Positions 55,182 through 64,000 of a stretch of DNA of 64,000 bases are shown here, one piece after another. The DNA comes from Adenophora triphylla var. japonica (Eukaryota > Streptophyta > Magnoliopsida > Asterales > Campanulaceae): the NCBI GenBank assembly GCA_022495995.1, contig JAFEMH010000165.1, positions 434,001 through 498,000 of the forward strand. Reading direction: 5' to 3'. The translations under genes were made by a program, and so were the position numbers. Below the pieces are notes generated by a model, which worked only from the letters and a program-made list of their open reading frames with translations, was not told where the DNA came from and searched no databases. Within the stretch, counting starts at the first letter, position 1. Each line of letters starts with the position of its first letter.

Positions 55182-55797
55182 GTAGATAACGGATCAGCAG
55201 TCAACATCCTTCCCCTCAGCATGATGCGAGCCCTACGCATCAATGATGGCCATATGATCCCATCTGCCCGAACTATCAAAGCATACGACAGCACGTCTCA
55301 TCCCATCCTGGGAATGGTGACTCTAGAGCTCTGGTTCGAAACTCAAATGGTGCCAGTAAAGTTCCACGTGATGGACATTCCATATAAATTTATAGCTCTG
55401 CTGGGACGCCCATGGCTACACCACATAAAGGCTATAGCCTCTAATCTCCATCAGTGTGTCAAGTTCATAAACCGACAAGGAGATCTCGAGATCATCAGAG
55501 GAGACAGTTTCCTCATAGGCAACGAAGCCGAAATGCCAGCTAAGCGTGCCCGCAGCCATGCACCTGTGCTACCTCCTGCAAACCGACAAAAGGACAACCA
55601 GGGAAAATCTCATCAGAATCCCTCAGAGTCCGGAGGTGCTAACTATGTCAACGCCCTCGAGCGGGAGGATCCTGAAGCAGTCAGATTTATCAAGTTCAAC
55701 TGCCATTTTTGAGATCTAGATCCAGAATGGAAAGAAACCTTGGACACCGCAATGATAAAGGGACACAAGCCCCCCATCTCTGATCAAAACAAGTACT
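55182..55797 (+). pseudogene. Tat-type aspartic protease fragment
   Basis: Active-site segment VDNGSAVNILPLSMMRAL followed by ELWFETQMVPVKFHVMDIP and the flap-side motif ALLGRPWLH. The DNG-S-A form instead of DTG is common in this lineage. A TGA at 55710-55712 interrupts the linker after KFNCHF, and the coding text ends at about 55797 at the copia junction. Confidence 0.78.
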
Positions 55798-55799
55798 AA

Positions 55800-56840
55800 G
55801 CCACTAGGTAAAGTTACATCATATGCTCCTACGGCTAATGCAGCAACTCTTGCTCCATTCCCCACACGTAGGTCAACTTCACCTTGTTTGAACAGCTTCC
55901 TATTCCTTAGTCCCTACACATTTAAACAAATGTGAGATCAACATCCGGTATCTAATACCCATGAACTAGAAATAGAAAGGAAAATATCTACCATATAGAG
56001 ACCTGAATCAGAAGCAATAGTATTGCCCTTCTTCGCCTTTAGGCCTTCCTTGTAAGCCTTGCAGTTGCACTTCCAATGACCAACCTCTTGGCAATGGTAG
56101 CAAACCGCATCCTTTTGAGACACTTTGGCAGCCTCTCCGGGAACGGCAACTTTTGCCTTAGGTTTAGCAACACTTGCTTTACCTTTGCCATCTTTCTTGA
56201 ACCCTTTTACATTGTTAACCATTAACACGTTTGTCGTTCCGGGCTTCTTGATGTTCTTCTCTGTGGTCTTAAGAATCGCATGCAATTCCGAGAGATTCTT
56301 ATCCATGCCACTCATATAATAGTGCATTATAAAATGACCATAACTTTCAGGCAATGAATTCAACATCAAATCCGTAGCGAGCTCCAAACTCATCGGATTT
56401 CCAAGCCTTTCGTGACGCTCAATGTGACCCTTCATCTTAAGGACATGAGCATCTACCGACTGCCCCTCTTGCATCTTGCATGCAGTTAGGGCTTTAACCA
56501 CATCATACCTCTCTTGTCTAGCTTGCAGTTGGAACATTTCCTTTAAACGCTCGGCTAGATCAAAAGCAGCTTCCATGTGCTCAAGGTCCTTCTAAAGGGC
56601 CTTAGACATGGTGGCAAGCATAAGGCATGTCACATCATAAGAATCATCAACATGTTTCTTGTGAGCATCCTTATCTGCCCTTGAAGCATTGGCAGCAGGT
56701 GGAGGTGGAACGGGTTTGTCAAGAACGTACATTTTCTTCTCTTGCCTTAGAACAATTCTTAGGCTTTTGATCCAATCAGAATAGTTTGTATCGTTCGCTT
56801 CGAGCTTGTCCTTCTAAAGGATGGATCACTGTGACAGGGG
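55800..56840 (-). pseudogene. copia gag and protease start (broken)
   Basis: 55938-56576 is open: Gag (MEGQ-type MQEGQSVDAHVLKMKGHIER, MNSLP-type DLMLNSLPESYGHFIM) with zinc knuckle CYHCQEVGHWKCNC, then SSWVLDTGC, the start of the protease. The TGC is followed by a stop. The continuing protease text (GEVDLRVGNGARVAALAVGA) lies at 55800-55890 in another frame. The N-terminal Gag part is upstream to about 56840 with breaks. Confidence 0.83.
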
Positions 56841-57877
56841 CTGATTATTGTGATTTGTCATTACTACAATAAAATATGCAAACAATGAAACACATAAGTA
56901 TCAACTCATTTATCATCTAAGATCAAATATTTGTATTTCATAAATACTCTCACTAAATTATACACCTTAAAATACAAACATGTATCATATAATCATAGTA
57001 GGATAAGATCCATATTTCACTTGATTTTGGTTTAACTGAGTCAATGCCCGAAATCAAGCTATTTAGGTAGAAACATCAATCATATCACTATATGACTCTT
57101 AGATCTTTTACGAGATTTCATTAGACATCATATGTCAAAAACATGTTTTAAATCTCATCTATGCCTTGGGTCAAATCTCATTTGAAAGTACCAATTAAGT
57201 CAAACCTTTTTCAAACGTATGAGACATGGAACGATGCACCTAACTGAGTCAAAACTACATCAACCATTATCTCATCTTGTTCACAATTTAAGATATAATG
57301 ATGCATCCAACTGAGTCGAAACTACATCAAAATACCCTAAAGTTTCACAAGTGTTCTAATCAAGGAATGACATAAGATTTAAATATTTAGAAGGTTTTAC
57401 TTATAATAACAAACATTGCATGGTTGTAACATAAATCTTATCTATAGTATAAATGGGAACGGTCCTTGCTACAGTTGAATGAACAGTTCCATCTGTCGAA
57501 TTTCCCTTTTTGCCCTCACTAAGTTTCACTTTCCCATTTTTCCCTTTAAAAAAAAATTAATTTAAAAAAATAAAATAAAACGTGTCCTCGGACACGGGCT
57601 TTTACTAGTCTTTACATAATCATGAACATAGGGCTTCACAAAATTTCATATAAACACTTTGATCCAATTTTAAATTTACCAATCTACTTTAATTATATTA
57701 AACAGATCAATAACCTATGTGATAAACTAATCTTAAATCATGAGCATGGCATATCATATATACTTGTTTTCATAAAACAAAACACATAAAATCTAGATCT
57801 ATTTCACATAGCATGGATAGCAATTAATCAAATTAAATCTAGCATGCCAATTTCAATCCTAATCATGGCAAGACAGG

Positions 57878-57889
57878 GCTCTGATACCA
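57878..57889 (-). other. Primer binding site of the second copia piece
   Basis: Minus strand TGGTATCAGAGC, standard initiator-Met tRNA complement, two bases from the LTR. Confidence 0.88.
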
Positions 57890-58464
57890 CTATTGGGTTT
57901 TGGGGTTACAAACGCAGCGGAAAATAATTTTACAACAACAAAACCCTAGCCCTTAGATCTGTCTAGCATTAAGAGATTAGAAACATGAAATAGAATTACA
58001 TACCTTGAATGCGATTAAGTTTGTTAAAACAGATCTCAAAATTCAAGCCTTGGAAATTTGATGTCGAATCTTCTATCTTCCTTGTTCAACCCTTGTGATG
58101 AATCAACAAATTGAGATCTTCAAGCCTTAGGAGATAAAGCAACCTCCCTCTAATGGTGATCCACATGCGAACGAACCAAGAATGCTTCTTGTAGGATTGC
58201 TAGATGATCCTCTTGAATATTGAATCAATATTCAATAATTAAAGCCAAAACAATGGAATTATTTGGGTGATTTTGATATTTGATTCTCAATCAAAGATCA
58301 AACTTTAGAGTTTCATAAACCCTAGGCAAAAGTGTGTTTTTGGCTGCTCAAAAAATTAAATTTATATCAATATATAAATCCCTAACAATTAGGGTGAATC
58401 TTTGACCAAACCAAAACCTTTTCCACCAAGGAAACCGTGTACGGACAAAACCAAGACGCTGGCA

Positions 58465-58685
58465 CGAGTCGTGCCCAAGCCTAAATCAATTCGTATCACG
58501 AGTCGTGATGGAAAAATCACTCGTGCTGCTTTGGGGCACGAGTCGTGACCAAGACAAAAAAGAACTCGTTCTACGAGTCGTGACCAAAAATATAGTCATA
58601 CTGATTTTTGTCACTAGTCATTCCTCATGTCACGAGTCATGACCCAGGGCACGAGTCGTGCTCCTGGTCACGAGTCGTGACATAA
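58465..58685. repeat. Cluster of CACGAGTCGTGA motifs
   Basis: About eight copies of the near-palindrome CACGAGTCGTG at irregular spacing inside the copia LTR. Confidence 0.85.
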
Positions 58686-59233
58686 ACCCAGAATTCCAAT
58701 TTTCAGCCATAATCAAATTCATTCTTTGTATGTGACCCAAAAGGAATTATATTATGTTGGTAGTGAGTCGAAACATCAACCTCACAGGACATAAGTGGTT
58801 TCTAACAAACCATTATATCCACCCAATTAATATAACATCAAAGCTTGATTCCTCGATAGATCAAATGTCACAATCCCTTTGTCCACGATATCCAATTGAA
58901 CATGAGTCATGGTCCATGTCAACTCACATGTTCAATGCTTTCTTGATTCCGAATATGTTGATAATTTAAATGCATTTGATCTCTATCAAATCACTTGAGT
59001 GTGGCCACACATTTCATCAACATCATTTATCGAGGGGCCCAAGCATACATCTCTCTCAACGAGAGGGACAAATCCCATCTTGACTTATCATTCTTCCCAA
59101 CAAGAATCCAATCTTGCCAACATAGCCCTTATTGTTATCCGATTAAAGATAATGTTAGACTATATCAAACACAATGTTCATCATGTGGAAGACGATGATA
59201 ATATCAGGTTCAAATGATTCAATGACATGACTA

Positions 59234-59353
59234 TCATGAGATTTAATCATAACACTTATGACTATAGACCATGTCATAAATCTCATCGGTTGGTCATGAG
59301 ATTTAATCATAACACTTATGACTATAGACCATGTCATAAATCTCATCGGTTGG
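59234..59353. repeat. Perfect 60-bp tandem duplication
   Basis: Two identical copies of a 60-bp unit starting CATGAGATTTAATCATAACA and ending ATCTCATCGGTTGGT. Each contains the inverted pair ATGAGATTTA and TAAATCTCAT. Confidence 0.95.
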
Positions 59354-59647
59354 TCATGTCCAATACTTGTTCTCTAGCAAGTATCCTTAAGTGTAATGTG
59401 CATCACATGCATATAATCATCTCCATGATTATCCATTATCAACTTATACTAGTTATTCACAATAACTAGGGACCCAGTTCAATATAATAAACATGTAAAC
59501 ATATAGTGAACCAAATAATACTTTCTCTTTAATAAATGATAAAGACGAATACATAGCAGTTTAGATTATAAGTCAAACATAACTAAACGCCTAGGGCACT
59601 ACACCAACAATCTCCCACTTGCACTAGGCTCCATCTATGTATCAATA

Positions 59648-59837
59648 AAACGACCTCCTTTTCAAAAGCCTTTTCCTAAGTTCTGGCTACCAATCAAAAC
59701 GACCTCCTTTTTCACACCAGTCTTTTTCAAAGTTTAGGCTCATAATACAAAATGACGTGGCAACTCCTCTCTTTTCAGCGAGGTCCCAAGTGCGAAAGTC
59801 GCTCGCCGTGTTTCCGCGTGCGATCCGAGTAATTTCA
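59648..59837 (+). mobile_element. 3' end of a Tat-type LTR
   Basis: Closely matches 51306-51499 up to AATTTCA. It follows the copia piece directly and is not followed by a primer site, so it may be the 3' LTR end of one of the gypsy elements on the left. Confidence 0.7.
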
Positions 59838-60889
59838 ATAGGACATAGCCTGGCTAGGTGTGTCGCTGGACACAGGACCTAGTCTGGCTAAGTGTGTCGC
59901 AGGACATAGGTAGCCATCTGCAGAAGCTTTACAAACTTTACTTGCAGAAGAAACCAAGGAACATTAAGATCAAATTATATCATACATGTATGCCAGAGAC
60001 CACAGAGATCATTAGTTAGCACTCAAGAGGGTGTGGATATGAGGGATCCACACTCTCTTGATGAACAAGAAAAAATACATAAAAACGACTTAATGACATG
60101 CAATAACATGAAAACGATTACTGATTCACAGCATCTGAGACTATAACAGAGATTTCAAAATCACGATTCTCCAATACTCATCCAATTAAACATGAAGATG
60201 CATGCATAATGAAGGAAAAGAGAGAGAAGGAGAGGGAGAGAGAGTGTTACCCTTGTAGACCACAATTCCTATACCAAGTTAGGTATAGGAACCTTCAGAT
60301 TGTCAGCTCCAGAACCAGAATTGAACTCAAATGAACCGGATGTAGAAGTGGATGTGTGTGATTGTATGAGAGGGAGAGAGAATTGTAGGTGAGAGAGAGA
60401 GGAATTATGTGTGTTTTTCTGGGATTACTGTGTGTACGCTCTCAATTTGGCAGAGTAACACTAAGGTGGCAAAAAGGGGTCCAGAAATGGGAGGAGGAGG
60501 CCTTATTTTATAGCTTCCTAGGAATGTTCTAAGATGTCGCACGACTTTGTGTTCTCATTTTCCATGGCACGATATGTCGCGGGACAGAAGGAGCCACAAC
60601 CGCCTTTTGGCGCCAAATAACTGCCCTGGAACCTTCTTGAGTAATTCCCTATAGGTCCAAAAGCCTGAATTAATGCCCTATAGGTACTATCTCAGTAAAG
60701 AACTTACGGAAAGTCCTCGAAAGTTCCGAAATAAAATGTAAACTTACCAAAATACCCCTAGTACACTTTTATTGTGTAAAAGGCACTGTACGGGTCGCGA
60801 GTTAGGTTGGGGTACTCACAGTAGCCCCTCGGCAACGTCACTTATGGAAGAAGTGGGGTTGTCGACAAGAAAGGATCCCAAGCCTAACG
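59838..60889. other. Non-coding DNA with GTGTGTCGC-GGACA motifs
   Basis: Repeats of GGCTAAGTGTGTCGC-GGACA near 59850-59920 and related ATGTCGC-ACGAC motifs at 60530-60590 and 62160. A GA-rich tract is at 60220-60400. It resembles gypsy LTR or promoter DNA but ends cannot be placed. Confidence 0.5.
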
Positions 60890-62052
60890 AGTGGCTGGTG
60901 GGAAAAAAGAAAGAAAGACCAAAGTGGTCAAATGGTTGGACCTTTTGTGAATGGATTCCTACGTATCCCGAAGAGGGAATCAAGCCGGATCGTAGTTCAA
61001 GCAAGTGAGAACGTGTGGTGTCTCAAACCAAAGCGGTATAGATGACTATTATGTGAAAGTCGCTCGATGGTTTGATTATTATGGGGAAGTCACCCGGAAG
61101 AATGACTATTATGGGGAAGTCGCCCGAAAAAATTGACTACTATGGGGAAGTCACCTGGAAAATTGACTATTATGGAGAAGTCACCCGGAAGATTGACTAT
61201 TATGGGGAAGTCGCCCGAAAAATTGACTATTATGGGAAAATCACCCGGAGATTTGACTATTATGGGGAAGTCCCCGAAAGATTGACTATTATGGGGAAGT
61301 CGCCCGAAAATTCGACTATTATGGGGAAGTCGCCCGGAATTTGACTATTATGAGGAAGTCATCCGGAAATTTGACTATTATGGGGAAGACACCCGATGGT
61401 TTGACAAGTCACCCGAAAGATTGACTATTATGGGGAAGTCACCCGGAAAATTGACTATTATGGAGAAGTCACCCGGAAGATTGACTATTATGGGAAAGTC
61501 GCCCGAAAATTTGACTATTATGGGAAGTCGCCCATAATTTGACTATTATGAGAAAGTCACCCAGAAATTTGACTATTATGGGAAAGTCACCCGATGGTGG
61601 GGAAAAAAGAAAAGAAAGACCAAAGAGGTCAAATGGCTGGACCTTTGAGAAAGGATTCCTACGTATCCCTAAGAGGGAATCAAGCTGGATCATAGTTCAA
61701 GCAAATGAGAATGTGCGGTGTCTCAAACCAAAGCGGTATGGATGACTATTATGGGGAAGTCGCCCGAGAGTTTGACTATTATGGGGAAGTCACCCGAAAA
61801 TTTGACTATTATGGGGAAGTCGCCCGAAAATTTGACTATTATGGGGAAGTCGCCCGAAAGATTGACTATTATGGGGAACTCGCCCGAAAATTTGACTATT
61901 ATGGGGAAGTCGCCCGATGGTTTGACTATTATGGGGAAGTCACCCGAAAGATTGACTATTATGGAGAAGTCGTCCGAAAAATTGACTATTATGGGGAAGT
62001 CACCCGGAAAATTGACTATTATGGAGAAGTCACCCGAAATATTGACTATTGG
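60890..62052. repeat. 30-bp minisatellite in two arrays with duplicated spacer
   Basis: Unit TTGACTATTATGGGGAAGTC followed by GCCCGAAAA. Array 1 at about 61060-61590 (about 18 units, some shortened) and array 2 at 61741-62052 (10 units). Each is preceded by the same 150-bp leader (60895-61045 and 61595-61740; GGATTCCTACGTATCC, CAAACCAAAGCGGTAT). As 30 is divisible by three, long repetitive frames exist in several phases; none looks like a gene. Confidence 0.9.
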
Positions 62053-62320
62053 GAAATAGACAGGAAAATGCCAGGGGAAAAATGGTAAAATAGGCCACAG
62101 GGGCAAAACAGTACAACAGGCCACAGGGGCAAAAGAGGAAAAACAAGCAACCTGGCTTAATGTGTCGCACGACTTAACAGGCCATACGAACAGGTTTTTA
62201 AAATATGTCGAGCAGTCGATATTTGAAACATAAAATAGGGGGAATTTTCGAGAGAAAGAGAAGAGAAAAGGAGAGAAAACTAGGGTTTCGACCAAAATCA
62301 TTGTCAAACATTGTGAAATC
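62053..62320 (+). other. Probable promoter/leader of the second PMD gene
   Basis: TATA-like ATAAAATAGGGGG at 62230-62242, then a GA-rich leader (GAGAGAAAGAGAAGAGAAAA) and AACTAGGGTTTCGACC, a common plant leader motif. The 42-codon ORF at 62321-62449 starts MPPRLRPTKKAQLHAELADR and is very basic. It ends in TAA and has no good donor, so it may be an upstream ORF or a damaged first exon. Confidence 0.45.
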
Positions 62321-62642
62321 ATGCCTCCTCGTCTACGTCCGACGAAAAAAGCACAACTACACGCGGAGTTAGCTGACAGAAGGAAGAAGATAAAGAGGAA
62401 CCATCGACCGTTCATTCCTCAAACTCCGCGAGGGCAATTCTACCCATAAGTGGACAGGCACACTTCCGTTGGTAGAAAATCCGCGATATGAATTCTATAA
62501 TATCTATTATTCATTGATTTGAAATTTGAATTTTTGGAAAAAAAATTCATGTTTAGGGTAATCGACAAAAATATGGAATTGCAATGTATATGATGATAAA
62601 ATTGCATGAATAGAACTAAGAATTATGACGATAAATGTAAAT

Positions 62643-63010
62643 TTACACTATTCGAATTAAACTAATTTTGTAAAAAAAGTGAGACGGAATCAAAAGAACA
62701 ATTTTGCAAAGAAAATGGACGGACCCGAAACGTGTATGATTGATTTTGTAAAGAAAGTGGGATAGACCCGAAGATAATATCGATGATTTTGTGAAAAAAA
62801 AGTGAGAGGGACCTAAAGAAAATAACAATGAATTTTGTGGCAATAGGGGAAAGACTCGGAGAGAATAATAATGATTTTGCGAAAAAAGTGGGACGGACCC
62901 GGAGAATAACAATGATTTTGTGAAAAAAAAGTGGGACGAAACCGGAGAATAACAATGATTTTGTGAAAAAAAGTTGGACGGACCCGAAGAATAACAATGA
63001 TTTTGTAATT
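62643..63010. repeat. Intronic minisatellite (GATTTTGTGAAAAAAAGTGG)
   Basis: About eight degenerate units of 40-60 bp with GATTTTGTGAAAAAAAGTGG and GACGGACCCGGAGAATAACA. It lies directly upstream of the splice acceptor of the PMD exon. Confidence 0.8.
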
Positions 63011-63053
63011 GACTTAGATATGTTTTTAATACATGTGTTGTGTTTACCTGCAG

Positions 63054-64000
63054 GGATTACGCACGAGAGGGTCACCTGAGGTGATCGGCCGGCTTTGGTG
63101 GAGCTTGCCAGGTAGTGCAGATGAGGCACATTCACCCAAAGGCCTGGTCTATGCAGCTGGATTTGGGCAGTTCTTTGATATGGCAGAAGCCATTGGGGAT
63201 ACCCAGAGGAGCGTTGGGCTGCTGAAAGCCTTTCGTCAGTTCTGGTGGGAGACTACCCACTCTTTTCATTTTACTTGGGGTGACGCTACAGTGACCCCTT
63301 ATGACTTTGCGGTCATTACAGGGTTGCCATTCACGGATCACATTTATACAGTTAAGCCCGAGCCCCTTGCCGAGGATGACATGTTGGGACTAATCGGCTT
63401 TGCCCTTCAGGAAAAGAAGGGGAATGGTTATGAATTGGGTGAGATCCATGGGAGGCTTGAAGGGCAGAGTCAGGATTATCCTCCTGTTTTTGATGATTCT
63501 GCTGATAGTAGGCTCCGGGATGAGAGGCTGGCTAGGGCCTTTGTTTGGGCTGGGTTATCTGATGTGTTATTCCCCAACGGCGCTTCAACTGCTCTCACTA
63601 CCCTCCTTGAGCCTCTGAGGATCTGGGGAAATGTGGGAAACCTGTCTTGGGGAGAAGCAGGGCTTGCTGAGATGTATCTAGCCCTGGATGACATCAGCAG
63701 GGGAGAAGCGAAGTCTTTTGACTGCTGTCAGATGGCTTTTGAGGTAGCTTTTCATCCTTACTTCTCTTTGCACATTCATTCTCAACATCAGTTATTATCA
63801 TCATTTCTGAACTTTCTGGTTTGTCTTTTTTCAGGCCTGGACCTATGAGGTATTTAGCGGCTACCCTTGGAGTATCAAGGATGAGTTCCCGGCCACTACT
63901 TGTCCTGCTCTCCGCCGTTGGACCAAGGATGCCCGGAGACAGACTCGGGTAACAGGAGTGAGGAGTTGGATGACGGCCTCCTACGCTAATACGATGATAC
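63054..64000 (+). CDS. Plant mobile domain protein, undamaged part, runs off the window
   Basis: Exon 63054-63743 begins after the acceptor CTGCAG and ends before GTAGCT. The next exon starts at 63835 after TTTTTTCAG and continues in phase to the window end. The domain shows WWETTHSFHFTWGDATVTPY and VITGLPF, the PMD core, then ERLARAFVWAGLSDVLFPNG, WGEAGLAEMYLALDD and YEVFSGYPW. No stop or frameshift. The first exon is uncertain. PMD relatives act in nuclear silencing or are carried by gypsy and Mutator elements; gypsy-like DNA upstream makes the second origin possible. Confidence 0.75.

Larger units (their letters stand above)
49218..55797 (+). mobile_element. Ty3/gypsy Tat/Ogre-type retrotransposon, 3' part missing
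   Basis: 5' LTR (49218-51499), primer site, leader, gag and protease in order on the plus strand. RT, RNase H and integrase are absent because a copia piece begins at 55798. It is inserted in the LTR of a related element, with TGTGGG directly after GTTAA. Confidence 0.78.
57891..59609 (-). repeat. copia LTR, about 1.7 kb, flanked by PBS and PPT
   Basis: Plus strand TATTGGGTTTTGG ... CTACACCAACA. On its right the plus strand reads ATCTCCCACTTGC (polypurine tract complement, 59610-59622). Inside are about eight CACGAGTCGTG motifs (58465-58685) and a perfect 60-bp tandem pair at 59234-59353. Short ORFs here are not supported as genes. Confidence 0.8.
55798..59647 (-). mobile_element. Second copia element piece with order gag, PBS, LTR, PPT
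   Basis: On the plus strand: protease start and gag (minus), leader, primer site complement, LTR, polypurine tract complement, about 25 bp more internal DNA, then gypsy DNA. Non-coding leader 56841-57877. The internal part left of the LTR lacks integrase and RT. Confidence 0.78.

Noticed and set aside
58754..59469. Short plus ORFs in the 57891-59609 interval
   Set aside because: They lie inside a copia LTR and have no recognisable protein features.
61072..62088. CRISPR-like array
   Set aside because: The 30-bp units are contiguous with no unique spacers, and the DNA is plant nuclear. It is a minisatellite.
61723..62415. 230-codon minus-strand ORF
   Set aside because: Most of it is the reverse reading of the 30-bp minisatellite, whose unit length keeps any frame open.

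Overview
This is nuclear DNA of a flowering plant, most likely a eudicot. The evidence is spliced genes with GT-AG introns, plant-type LTR retrotransposons with initiator-Met tRNA primer sites, CACTA, hAT, Mutator, Harbinger and Stowaway DNA transposons, an endogenous plant pararetrovirus, and plant-specific plant mobile domain (PMD) genes. The species cannot be named from the sequence. Almost nothing here is an ordinary host gene. The window is a nested and partly duplicated pile of mobile elements with a few captured host-gene fragments.

Layout. 1-7017: a minus-strand Ty1/copia element with identical LTRs but decayed gag-pol. 7416-8150: a hAT element with perfect 8-bp target duplications. 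8230-9153: a Harbinger/Tourist MITE holding a G-rich minisatellite. 9316-12369: a Mutator-like element carrying a spliced PMD gene and three arrays of regularly built hairpins. 12391-16796 (copy A) and 25104-29829 (copy B): a direct duplication of about 4.4 kb that includes a glycerophosphodiester phosphodiesterase (GDPD) exon, a Mutator MITE and the left end of a hAT. Between the copies lies a 5'-truncated CACTA element (16797-25102) with broken TNPD-like and TNPA-like genes.

Copy B continues into the complete hAT (28944-38172, 8-bp target duplication). That hAT holds a 7.2-kb pararetrovirus island set between TA-dinucleotide tracts and a methionine S-methyltransferase gene fragment. 38619-39665: a 90-bp hairpin minisatellite split by a MITE. 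39937-43140: a decayed copia element, itself hit by another hAT. 43795-44072: a leucine-rich-repeat fragment cut by a Sirevirus LTR. 44073-47100: Sirevirus 3' end with an intact env-like coiled-coil ORF. 47120-55797: two Ty3/gypsy Tat/Ogre-type pieces, one inserted in the LTR of the other. 55798-59647: a copia piece with the unusual order PBS-LTR-PPT. 60890-62052: a 30-bp minisatellite. 63054-64000: the start of a second, unrelated and undamaged PMD gene.

How the parts relate. The duplication is best explained by unequal crossing-over between TA tracts, one inside the hAT and one inside the CACTA element. A Stowaway present only in copy B dates later than the duplication. The most unusual signal is the set of 19 hairpins (about 10-bp stems, all with 6-nt loops) in the PMD-carrying Mutator element, where stem changes are compensated on both arms.
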